From NCBI GenBank assembly GCA_902490055.1, contig CABUCP010000186.1:1-6558 (forward strand): a stretch of 6,558 nucleotides of DNA, read 5' to 3'. Under the pieces are notes generated by a model, which made no database searches, had not been told where the DNA came from, and saw nothing but the letters and a program-made list of their open reading frames with translations. This DNA comes from an uncultured Klebsiella sp. Its GTDB lineage: Bacteria > Pseudomonadota > Gammaproteobacteria > Enterobacterales > Enterobacteriaceae. Both the position numbers and the translations under genes were made by a program. This document shows positions 1 to 5,154 of the stretch, piece after piece. Numbering within the stretch: the stretch's first letter is position 1; every line of letters starts with the position of its first letter.

Positions 1-569
1 CATGGTTAACCGAGACGCTGTCCGTCAACGTAACGCTGCATAATATCAACAAACCGCTAACGCAACGCCTGGAAAAAGATTCCGTAATATTGTTCGATAT
101 TGCTGTTTCTAATAAGAAATTGAACAGCGTATGGCGCGATATTATTCGCGTGCAAGCAGATAATCCGCGCCTGCTGATTATCAATAGTGCGCAAAAGTAT
201 GAGCTGTACGAAATGGCGCAATGGCCGGCATTATATGGCGTATTCCGCCATGACGACGACCAATCGCGCTTAATTGAGGGCGTCAAAGCCGTATTAAACG
301 GTGAACAGACGGCTGAATTGAGCGTGATGCACCCGGCGCTGTATTCTGCGGATCAGGTTACGGCGCCAGCGGAGAATTCTCCGTTGACCGAACGTGAATG
401 TGAAATCCTCAACGAGCTACGCTGCGGCGCGACGAATATGGATATCGCTCGTGCGTTGTTTATCAGCGAAAACACCGTACGTACCCATCTGTACAATGTG
501 TTCCGCAAGCTGAGCGTGAAGAATCGTACCCAGGCGGTTAGCTGGGCTAATGAGCATCTGCGTCACTAA
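1..569 (+). CDS. CsgD-like LuxR/FixJ-family transcriptional regulator (5' end outside window)
   Basis: This is a DNA-binding transcriptional regulator, cut by the left window edge. The frame is open from base 3 to the TAA at 567-569, giving 188 visible residues. Compared from memory with E. coli CsgD (216 aa), the visible part starts near CsgD residue 29, so about 28 residues are missing. The N-terminal part resembles the CsgD receiver-like domain: LHNI, then SVILFD with an aspartate near the CsgD D59 position, then WPALYGVF. The C-terminal LuxR-type helix-turn-helix covers visible residues about 126-186, with LTERECEIL, the recognition-helix segment ISENTVRTHLYN and the ending NRTQAVSWAN, nearly identical to CsgD. 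A TTG at 90 could be read as a start but lies inside the conserved receiver domain, so it is not the true start. No csgE follows; the next gene is convergent yqgF. It is therefore probably a CsgD paralogue rather than the curli regulator itself. It looks AT-richer than the minus-strand genes. Target genes are unknown. Confidence 0.88.
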   Translation, partial: WLTETLSVNVTLHNINKPLTQRLEKDSVILFDIAVSNKKLNSVWRDIIRVQADNPRLLIINSAQKYELYEMAQWPALYGVFRHDDDQSRLIEGVKAVLNGEQTAELSVMHPALYSADQVTAPAENSPLTERECEILNELRCGATNMDIARALFISENTVRTHLYNVFRKLSVKNRTQAVSWANEHLRH

Positions 570-577
570 TAAAACTG

Positions 578-612
578 AAAGGTAGCGTCTGTAGGTACAG
601 GCGCTACCTTTT
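578..612 (+). terminator. Intrinsic terminator of the CsgD-like gene
   Basis: A long hairpin begins 8 nt after the stop codon. Bases 578-592 pair with 597-611: AAAGGTAGCG against CGCTACCTTT is perfect, then one T-G wobble (588/601), then CTGT against ACAG, closing on the loop AGGT (593-596). The plus-strand stem runs into TTTT (609-612). The stem starts with AAA, so the minus strand also ends in a short U run and the hairpin could act in both directions. Its position directly after the gene makes termination of the CsgD-like transcript the likely role. Confidence 0.85.
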
Positions 613-632
613 GAGGCTTATGGTAAATCTGC

Positions 633-659
633 GCCTGATGGCGCTTCGTTTTATCGAAG
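633..659 (+). repeat. Degenerate REP-like half element
   Basis: The bases GCCTGATGGCGCTTCG (633-648) match the head of the enterobacterial REP consensus as I recall it. The expected closing half (TATCAGGCCTAC type) is absent. Instead, CTTCG (644-648) pairs with CGAAG (655-659) around a 6-nt loop. It may be the eroded remnant of a REP unit preceding the two better ones downstream, or a chance match. Confidence 0.35.
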
Positions 660-684
660 TCTTTAACTGCACAATAGGGATTTT

Positions 685-717
685 CCCTGCTTGCGCTGCG
701 CTTAGCAGGGCTACAGG
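685..717 (+). repeat. REP-like palindrome, forward orientation
   Basis: CCCTGC (685-690) pairs with GCAGGG (705-710) around a GC-rich centre (TTGCGCTGCGCTTA). The right arm is followed by CTACAGG, which resembles the CTAC tail of enterobacterial REP/PU units. Size and arrangement (a palindrome of about 30 bp in an intergenic gap) fit a diverged REP. REP units can stabilise upstream transcripts and bind gyrase, IHF or Pol I; no specific role can be read here. Confidence 0.65.
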
Positions 718-749
718 TCATGTGCTTACCGGGCGATAAACGGCGCGGG

Positions 750-783
750 CCGTAGGCTGGGCAAGGCGTAGCCGCCACCCGGC
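750..783 (-). repeat. REP-like palindrome, inverted orientation
   Basis: On the minus strand this reads GCCGGGTGGCGGCTACGCC followed by TTGCCCAGCCTACGG, a close match to the REP/PU type seen in Salmonella, Citrobacter and Klebsiella relatives (GCCGGGTGGCGGCTTCGCC, then the CTACGG tail). The stem is slightly imperfect near its base. Its tail faces the tail of the forward element at 685-717, with 32 nt between them, so the two form a small BIME-like unit in the 3' gap between convergent genes. Confidence 0.75.
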
Positions 784-797
784 ATAAACGCGAATCG

Positions 798-825
798 ATA
801 GCGGTAAGTACCGACGCTATTTTTT
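798..825 (+). terminator. Second hairpin with T run, plus-strand direction
   Basis: ATAGCG (798-803) pairs exactly with CGCTAT (815-820), and the plus strand continues as a run of six T (820-825). It lies 23 nt beyond the yqgF stop and reads toward yqgF, so it would stop plus-strand readthrough from entering yqgF antisense. The alternative inner stem CGGTA/TACCG competes with the outer one. On the minus strand it has no U run and is a poor terminator for yqgF. The short stem keeps confidence moderate. Confidence 0.45.
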
Positions 826-848
826 CGCTTTCATCCCGGAGATAGCGA

Positions 849-1265
849 TCAGTATCCCTGTTCGAAATAGCTTTCGATAATAATTACGGCTGAGGCGGAA
901 TCAACGCTGCCTTTATTGAGCGCGCGAAAACCACCGTGTTCAAACAGCCCTGCGCGGGCTTCGACGGTACTTAAGCGCTCGTCGTGCAGGATAATTTTAA
1001 CGCCGAAGCGGCCGTGGATTTTATTGGCGAAATTACGCGCGCGCGCGGTGAGCGGCTGCTCGGTACCGTCCATATTCAGCGGTAGGCCGACAATCACCGC
1101 TTCTGGCTGCCACTCTTTTAATAGCTTTTCGATGACGTTCCAGTCCGGCTTGCCGTCCTGCGCCTTCAGCGCCGCGAGCGGACGCGCCGTGCCGGTAATA
1201 CGCTGGCCGACGGCGACGCCGATGCTTTTAGTACCGAAATCAAAACCGAGGAAAGTCCCGCTCAT
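849..1265 (-). CDS. yqgF: YqgF/RuvX: Holliday-junction-resolvase-like nuclease for 16S rRNA 5' maturation
   Basis: This cytoplasmic RNase H-fold protein of 138 aa has exactly the E. coli length. In E. coli it is required for processing the 5' end of pre-16S rRNA, and the gene is reported essential; the name ruvX reflects its resemblance to Holliday junction resolvases. Visible family motifs, in order, are [11 protein letters not shown] (residues 8-18, with acidic D9), [11 protein letters not shown] (57-67), HDERLST (94-100) and DSASA (122-126). The acidic residues D9, E96 and D122 are the likely metal-binding set. The ATG at 1265 shares its A with the TAA of yqgE (TAATG), so translation is probably coupled. 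The Shine-Dalgarno match ahead of it is weak, which fits coupling. The gene ends in the REP-bearing convergent gap. Confidence 0.96.
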   Translation of the reverse strand: MSGTFLGFDFGTKSIGVAVGQRITGTARPLAALKAQDGKPDWNVIEKLLKEWQPEAVIVGLPLNMDGTEQPLTARARNFANKIHGRFGVKIILHDERLSTVEARAGLFEHGGFRALNKGSVDSASAVIIIESYFEQGY

Positions 1266-1828
1266 TACGCGTGCCCCGCGTCGGCCGGCATCGTCACGAT
1301 GTCGATACCGATAAGTTTGGCCGCTTCACGCCAGCGGTCGGCAATCGGCGTTTTAAATAAAATGTTCTGGTCGGCCGGGGCGGTCAGCCAGGCGTTATCC
1401 AGGATCTCTTGCTCCAGTTGACCCTTTTCCCACGACGCGTAGCCCAGCGCCACCAGCACGTTGCTCGGCTGCTTATCGGTGCCAAGGGTTTCCAGTACGT
1501 CGCGCGAGGTGGTGATGACCGTGTTATCGGAGATACGAATACTGGAGGAGAAGTCAGATGGCGGCGTATGCAAAATAAAGCCGCGGTCTTCCGCCAGCGG
1601 GCCGCCGACCATCACCGGTTTGTCCAGACGAATTTCCGGGTTGCGCGGTTCGGGCACAATTTTCAGTTTCTCCAGGATCCCTTCCACCTGCAGATTTTCC
1701 AGCGGCTTATTGATAATAATGCCCATGGCGCCATCGTCGTTGTACTCGCAGATATAGACGACGGAGCGACGGAAAATGGGGTCCTGTAAAGCAGGCATGG
1801 CAATCAGAAAGTGATGCTGTAAATTCAT
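1265..1828 (-). CDS. yqgE: YqgE, UPF0301/DUF179 family protein of unknown function
   Basis: This protein of 187 aa, the E. coli length, belongs to UPF0301 (DUF179, AlgH-like). Its biochemical role is not established. It starts [14 protein letters not shown] and carries the family motifs [13 protein letters not shown] (residues 75-87) and [13 protein letters not shown] (129-141), with LTAP at 148-151. No signal peptide or membrane segment is visible, so it is probably cytoplasmic. An in-frame ATG at 1927 would add 33 residues, but that extension runs through intergenic hairpins and is not in the family, so I start at 1828. The gene follows gshB after 115 nt and overlaps yqgF by one base. A candidate promoter lies just upstream (1853-1881). 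Constant pairing with yqgF is a conserved feature of this operon in related bacteria. Confidence 0.95.
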   Translation of the reverse strand: MNLQHHFLIAMPALQDPIFRRSVVYICEYNDDGAMGIIINKPLENLQVEGILEKLKIVPEPRNPEIRLDKPVMVGGPLAEDRGFILHTPPSDFSSSIRISDNTVITTSRDVLETLGTDKQPSNVLVALGYASWEKGQLEQEILDNAWLTAPADQNILFKTPIADRWREAAKLIGIDIVTMPADAGHA

Positions 1829-1852
1829 TGTCAGAGGTTCTGTTCCTGGTTC

Positions 1853-1881
1853 AGTATGCGGGTAAAGTAGAAACGTGTCGA
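1853..1881 (-). promoter_or_regulatory. Candidate sigma-70 promoter for yqgE-yqgF
   Basis: On the minus strand, TCGACA (1881-1876, 5 of 6 to the -35 consensus) is followed after exactly 17 nt by CATACT (1858-1853, 4 of 6 to the -10 consensus). The predicted start would be near 1846, about 18 nt before the yqgE ATG. This is found by eye; the hexamers are imperfect, so it is a candidate only. It would give yqgE-yqgF transcription independent of rsmE-gshB. Confidence 0.4.
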
Positions 1882-1893
1882 TGCACTTTATTT

Positions 1894-1936
1894 TCAGGCG
1901 CCGGAGCGACGCCTGACTGGCGGGCATTCGCCCGCC
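1894..1936 (-). other. Two tandem hairpins between gshB and yqgE without a U tract
   Basis: Just after the gshB stop, GGCGGGC (1919-1925) pairs perfectly with GCCCGCC (1930-1936) across a 4-nt loop. A second stem, TCAGGCG (1894-1900) with CGCCTGA (1910-1916), follows on the minus-strand transcript. After the second stem the minus strand reads AAAATAAA, so neither hairpin is a canonical intrinsic terminator. They could protect the gshB 3' end, mark an RNA processing site or lower expression of yqgE-yqgF. Confidence 0.5.
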
Positions 1937-1943
1937 GTAGCGC

Positions 1944-2894
1944 TTATTTGTTGATACGTTTTTCGATAGCGTCCATCAGCATGCCGGTAATCGACACATC
2001 CGGGAATGCGGCTTCGATTTCGCGCACGCAGGTTGGGCTGGTGACGTTAATCTCGGTCAGGCGATCGCCGATGATATCCAGGCCGACAAAGATAAGGCCT
2101 TTGGCTTTCAGCGTCGGGCCGACGCGACGGGCGATTTCCCAGTCGCTTTCGGTCAGCGGACGGGCTTCGCCGCGGCCGCCGGCGGCCAGATTGCCGCGCG
2201 TTTCGCCGCCCTGCGGAATACGCGCCAGGCAGTAAGGCACCGGCTCGCCGTCCACTACCAGTACGCGCTTATCGCCGTCTTTGATGGCCGGCAGATAGTT
2301 CTGCGCCATACAGTAACGGCTGCCCAGTTCGGTCAGGGTTTCGGAAATGACGCCGAGGTTCGGATCGCCGGCTTTCACGCGGAAAATAGAGGCGCCGCCC
2401 ATGCCGTCCAGCGGTTTGAGAATGATATCGCCGTGTTTTTCCCAGAACGCTTTCAACTGGGCTTTATTACGGGTGACCAGCGTTTCCGGCGTCAGCTCGG
2501 AGAACCAGGCGGTGAACAGCTTTTCGTTACAGTCGCGCAGGCTCTGCGGCTTGTTGACGATAAGCGTGCCTTTCTCTTCCGCGCGTTCCAGAATATAGGT
2601 GGCGTAGATAAACTCGGTATCGAACGGCGGGTCTTTACGCATCAAGATAACGTCGAGATCCGCCAGCGCCAGGTCCTGTTCGCCGGTGAACTCATACCAT
2701 TTGTCGTAATTCTGCTCGACGCTCAGCGTGCGCGTACGGGCGCGGGATTCGCCGTTGATGAGGTACAGGTCGTTCATCTCCATGTAATGGAGTTCATAGC
2801 CGCGACGCTGCGCTTCCAGCAACATCGCGAAGCTGGTGTCTTTTTTGATATTGATGGATGCGATAGGGTCCATCACGATGCCGAGCTTGATCAT
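1944..2894 (-). CDS. gshB: Glutathione synthetase
   Basis: This cytoplasmic ATP-grasp enzyme joins glycine to gamma-glutamylcysteine, with ATP hydrolysis, in the second step of glutathione synthesis. The protein is 316 aa, one longer than the 315 aa E. coli enzyme as I recall it; the extra residue falls in FPDVSITGM near the C terminus. The N-terminal substrate domain begins [19 protein letters not shown] and contains LMRKDPPFD (84-92). The ATP-grasp region shows [10 protein letters not shown] (158-167), the flexible loop NLAAGGRG (235-242) and the Mg-binding end EINVTSPT (281-288). I start at 2894 because the family begins MIKLG and GGAGAG lies just ahead. An in-frame ATG at 2906 would add four residues but itself overlaps that Shine-Dalgarno sequence. 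The gene follows rsmE after 48 nt, consistent with cotranscription. Confidence 0.98.
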   Translation of the reverse strand: MIKLGIVMDPIASINIKKDTSFAMLLEAQRRGYELHYMEMNDLYLINGESRARTRTLSVEQNYDKWYEFTGEQDLALADLDVILMRKDPPFDTEFIYATYILERAEEKGTLIVNKPQSLRDCNEKLFTAWFSELTPETLVTRNKAQLKAFWEKHGDIILKPLDGMGGASIFRVKAGDPNLGVISETLTELGSRYCMAQNYLPAIKDGDKRVLVVDGEPVPYCLARIPQGGETRGNLAAGGRGEARPLTESDWEIARRVGPTLKAKGLIFVGLDIIGDRLTEINVTSPTCVREIEAAFPDVSITGMLMDAIEKRINK

Positions 2895-2898
2895 TGTT

Positions 2899-2904
2899 CT
2901 CTCC
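2899..2904 (-). promoter_or_regulatory. Ribosome binding site that fixes the gshB start
   Basis: The minus strand reads ATGGAGAGAACAATG. GGAGAG sits 4 nt before the ATG at 2894, a normal Shine-Dalgarno distance. The upstream ATG at 2906 overlaps this site and has no comparable purine tract of its own, so 2894 is the preferred start. Confidence 0.75.
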
Positions 2905-2942
2905 ATTAGCGCTGTCGTGTTTGCCGAACGTTGCGCCAGATT

Positions 2943-3674
2943 TTAGCCCAGATCGCCAAACCGCACCTGCAGCGCGGTGATGGCGGTGAGCGCGGTGGTC
3001 TCAGTACGCAGAACGCGCGGTCCCAACAAGATATCAGTAAACTGATAGCGAGCGGTCATCGCTATCTCTTCTGCCGACAGGCCGCCTTCCGGGCCAATCA
3101 GCAGGCGCACGCGTTCAACCGGCAGCGGCAGCGTATTAATACTGGCGCTGGCGCGCGGGTGCAGATTGAGCTTGAGGCCGCTATCCTGCTCGGCGCACCA
3201 GGCTTCCAACTGCATTGCCGGACGAATCTCCGGAACCACGTTGCGGCCGCTCTGTTCGCAGGCGGCAATGGCGATTTTCTGCCACTGCTGAATCTTCTTC
3301 TGCAAGCGTTCGGCATCCAGTTTAACGCCGCAGCGCTCGGAAAACAGTGGCGTTATGAGGCTTACGCCGAGTTCGATCGATTTCTGGATGGTGAATTCCA
3401 TTTTTTCACCGCGCGACATCACCTGGCCGAGGTGAATGTGGAGCGGTGATTCGCGGTTGTCGAGCTGGCCGCGAATCACTTCGACCATCACGTTTTTCTT
3501 GCCGGCTTCGGTGATCACGGCGTCAAAAACCTGGTTGCTGCCGTCAAACAGCTGGATCTCCTGGCCTTTGCTCATCCGAAGAACGCGGCCAACGTGGTTG
3601 GCGGCGTCGTCGCTGAGCGCGATTTGGCTGCCGGGCGTAATGAGTTCCGGGTGGTGGATGCGAGGAATGCGCAT
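2943..3674 (-). CDS. rsmE: 16S rRNA m3U1498 methyltransferase
   Basis: This cytoplasmic SPOUT-class methyltransferase transfers a methyl group from S-adenosylmethionine to N3 of U1498 in 16S rRNA, in the small subunit. The protein is 243 aa, equal to E. coli RsmE (formerly YggJ). The N-terminal PUA-like RNA-binding part includes HVGRVLRM (27-34) and LFDGSNQVF (42-50). The C-terminal SPOUT knot carries IQKSIELGV (96-104), IGPEGGLS (193-200) and [16 protein letters not shown] (217-232), which form the SAM pocket. The family N terminus MRIPRI sets the start at 3674; an in-frame ATG at 3746 would prepend 24 residues encoded by an intergenic hairpin. The ATG is preceded by a weak GGA element. It lies 88 nt after endA and 48 nt before gshB, and is the likely first gene of the rsmE-gshB unit. 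Confidence 0.97.
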   Translation of the reverse strand: MRIPRIHHPELITPGSQIALSDDAANHVGRVLRMSKGQEIQLFDGSNQVFDAVITEAGKKNVMVEVIRGQLDNRESPLHIHLGQVMSRGEKMEFTIQKSIELGVSLITPLFSERCGVKLDAERLQKKIQQWQKIAIAACEQSGRNVVPEIRPAMQLEAWCAEQDSGLKLNLHPRASASINTLPLPVERVRLLIGPEGGLSAEEIAMTARYQFTDILLGPRVLRTETTALTAITALQVRFGDLG

Positions 3675-3703
3675 GCTTGATATTCCGTTCTTTGCGCAGA
3701 TAG

Positions 3704-3728
3704 CGTCTTCCCCACGGCGGGGAAGACG
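3704..3728 (-). other. Perfect hairpin in the endA-rsmE gap
   Basis: CGTCTTCCCC (3704-3713) and GGGGAAGACG (3719-3728) form an uninterrupted 10-bp inverted repeat around a 5-nt loop. It begins 29 nt upstream of the rsmE start and lies 34 nt after the endA stop. Neither strand has a T run beside it, so it is not a standard intrinsic terminator. It may stabilise the 3' end of the endA mRNA or affect the rsmE leader. Confidence 0.6.
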
Positions 3729-3762
3729 GCGGCTGCAAATTAACAATTGCCGCTAGTGTAGG

Positions 3763-4470
3763 TTAGCTCTTTTGCGCCTGGCAAGCCTGCTGGACGTAAG
3801 GATTATGGTTACCCTGAACTTTGGCGATTCGCTCGTCGCGCTCGCACTCCCAGGAGGTGACCGGATATTGTTTATCCCAGGCGGTAAACAGCTGGGTTTG
3901 CTGGCGGGAAAGAGTGAGCTGGTAGCGATCGCGCATATAGAAGTAGGTACGGGCGATGGAACCGCGAGCGCGTACCGGCGGTTCGGCGATTTTATCTTTG
4001 AAATCCACCTTCATAGCGCATTGACCATACTGACCATCGCCGCCGTTCCACTGGCTATACATAAAGTTGCCGCGATCGCCGTTTACCTCGCCAACGGCGG
4101 GCTGCAGGTTATGCATATCACTTTCCATCTTACGGTACTCGGGGTCTTTTGCGCAGTTTTTACGCCCGCCGTCCTGCCAACACTGGCGCTGATGGCCGAA
4201 CTGCCACGCCGGTACCACGTGTTCCCATTCGACCCGGCTGGCGCGGTTCTCATTTTTACGCACTTTATAGCCGCAAGATTCCAGATCGATAACGCCTTTT
4301 TTACCCTGCCAGTCGATTTTACAGCCGCAATAAAAGTCGCCGGGAACATCGGCGTTCACTTTAACTCCGGCGGCTTTCGCCTGGGAAAAACTGTTAATAC
4401 CAGCGGCCGCAAGCGGACCGCTGACTGCCGCGCCCAATAACGCTACGGCCAAAACATACATACGGGACAT
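3763..4470 (-). CDS. endA: DNA-specific endonuclease I, periplasmic
   Basis: Endonuclease I is a sequence-independent nuclease of the periplasm that cuts double-stranded DNA. The protein is 235 aa, as in E. coli. A signal peptide covers about residues 1-23: a short basic start MSRM, a hydrophobic core [11 protein letters not shown], then SGPLAAA with a signal peptidase I type site just before GINSF. The catalytic region matches the endonuclease I/Vvn family: EWEHVVPAW (81-89, with E83 and H84), [18 protein letters not shown] (118-135, with metal-ligand candidate N135). Eight cysteines remain in the mature part (48, 50, 66, 97, 106, 151, 209, 230), fitting disulfides formed in the periplasm. 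GGAG stands 6 nt before the ATG at 4470; an in-frame ATG at 4527 would bury the signal peptide and is rejected. Upstream of endA, 105 nt follow sprT; I see no convincing promoter there. Confidence 0.97.
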   Translation of the reverse strand: MSRMYVLAVALLGAAVSGPLAAAGINSFSQAKAAGVKVNADVPGDFYCGCKIDWQGKKGVIDLESCGYKVRKNENRASRVEWEHVVPAWQFGHQRQCWQDGGRKNCAKDPEYRKMESDMHNLQPAVGEVNGDRGNFMYSQWNGGDGQYGQCAMKVDFKDKIAEPPVRARGSIARTYFYMRDRYQLTLSRQQTQLFTAWDKQYPVTSWECERDERIAKVQGNHNPYVQQACQAQKS

Positions 4471-4476
4471 CGTAAA

Positions 4477-4480
4477 CTCC
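4477..4480 (-). promoter_or_regulatory. Ribosome binding site of endA
   Basis: GGAG on the minus strand lies 6 nt before the ATG at 4470. It supports this start, which places the signal peptide at the N terminus, over the longer in-frame option. Confidence 0.7.
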
Positions 4481-4575
4481 GTGTCAAAACGAGCCCGCAA
4501 CGTAGCGAATGAGGGTGTTAGATGCAATCAGTCAGATCAGAAAGATGGCATAAAGTTTCTAATTAATTCCGCAGG

Positions 4576-5076
4576 TTATTTTTCCGCCACCAGCAGATCG
4601 CCGCAGCGCACGCAGCGGTAAGTGGCTTCGCCGCGCACCACGCGATTATGACGGCGGACGGTCAACTGATGCTGCTGGCACCGGCAGCGATAGGGGAAAG
4701 TGTTCTGGCGTACCGAATCGAGTTCGAAGCGATGGGTGCGACGGGCGGGAACGCCCAGTACCGCCTCCATCATCCATTTCCACTCTTTACCATGCGGCGC
4801 GACGCGTCCAAAGTGTTTCCACACCAGCAGGTGCGCCAGTTCGTGCGGCACCACTTCGTCGATAAACGCCTGCTGATTTTCCAGCAGCAGCACCGGGTTG
4901 AGGCGGATCTCGTTTTTCTCCAGCCACGCGGTGCCGGCGGAGGTGCCGCGCTGCTGGTAGACCAGCGTCGGTTCCGCATACTGGCGTTCCAGCTTGAGAT
5001 TGGCATTGGCTAGATGCTCCCGCAGGCTACGCATGACGGCCTGCTGGATGGCGATGGGAATACGGGGTGTCTTCAT
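4576..5076 (-). CDS. sprT: SprT family zinc metalloprotease-like protein
   Basis: SprT (YggI) is a SprT-like zinc metalloprotease-fold protein. Eukaryotic relatives (SPRTN/Spartan) degrade DNA-protein crosslinks; the bacterial role is not well established. The protein is 166 aa, one more than the 165 aa E. coli protein as I recall it. The zincin motif HELAH is at 78-82 (H78, E79, H82), followed by HGKEWK with a likely third ligand H95. The C terminus has a zinc-ribbon-like set: C131, C133 and H136 in CRCQQH, and C155 and C158 in CVRC. No signal peptide is visible, so it is probably cytoplasmic. The start at 5076 matches the family N terminus [14 protein letters not shown], although no good Shine-Dalgarno sequence precedes it. 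It lies 78 nt after galP, beyond the galP terminator hairpin, and 105 nt before endA. Confidence 0.96.
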   Translation of the reverse strand: MKTPRIPIAIQQAVMRSLREHLANANLKLERQYAEPTLVYQQRGTSAGTAWLEKNEIRLNPVLLLENQQAFIDEVVPHELAHLLVWKHFGRVAPHGKEWKWMMEAVLGVPARRTHRFELDSVRQNTFPYRCRCQQHQLTVRRHNRVVRGEATYRCVRCGDLLVAEK

Positions 5077-5107
5077 AGCGCCAGAGGATAGTGCGCGGCG
5101 CGGGGGA

Positions 5108-5144
5108 GAGCAAGAAGAAGCTTCCTCCCGGAGAGGGAGGAAGC
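5108..5144 (-). terminator. Terminator hairpin after galP
   Basis: GCTTCCTCCC (5120-5129) and GGGAGGAAGC (5135-5144) form a perfect 10-bp stem with a 5-nt loop, 10 nt after the galP stop. On the minus strand the stem is followed by TTCTTCTTGCTC (5119-5108), a U-rich but interrupted tail. Strength, GC content and place fit a rho-independent terminator for galP, probably leaky because the U tract is imperfect. Some readthrough into sprT would then be possible. Confidence 0.75.
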
Positions 5145-5154
5145 GGAGAAGGGG

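Larger units (their letters stand above)
570..848. other. Convergent intergenic region between the CsgD-like gene and yqgF
   Basis: These 279 bases lie between two convergent stop codons. They hold, in order, the strong terminator (578-612), a degenerate REP-like half (633-659), a REP-like palindrome (685-717), an inverted REP-like palindrome (750-783) and a second hairpin with a T run (798-825). A minus-strand reading frame of 70 codons crosses the region, but it is built of the palindromes and shows no protein-like features, so I do not call a gene. No terminator with a good U tract for the minus-strand yqgF transcript is evident here, apart from possible bidirectional use of the 578-612 hairpin. 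Confidence 0.8.

Noticed and set aside
566..778. A 70-codon minus-strand frame in the convergent gap
   Set aside because: It overlaps the terminator and the REP-like palindromes, has no clear ribosome binding site, and its residues reflect the repeat sequence.
1829..1927. N-terminal extension of yqgE by 33 residues from the ATG at 1927
   Set aside because: The extension translates intergenic hairpins and the candidate promoter. The shorter start gives the exact family N terminus and length.
2433..3449. Plus-strand frames of 158 and 172 codons opposite gshB and rsmE
   Set aside because: Both are antisense to well-supported genes of full family length and resemble no family I recognise.
3675..3746. 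N-terminal extension of rsmE by 24 residues
   Set aside because: It would be encoded by the hairpin upstream of rsmE, and the family begins MRIPRI at 3674.
3772..4440. A 222-codon plus-strand frame opposite endA
   Set aside because: It is antisense to complete endA, which has a signal peptide, catalytic motif and a good ribosome binding site. The hydrophobic look of the shadow frame comes from the complementary codons.
4471..4527. N-terminal extension of endA by 19 residues
   Set aside because: It would place charged residues ahead of the signal peptide and ignore the GGAG at 4477-4480.
4471..4575. Possible endA promoter such as TTGCAT-17-TACGTT on the minus strand
   Set aside because: Each hexamer matches only 3 of 6 consensus positions, no better than chance in this stretch.
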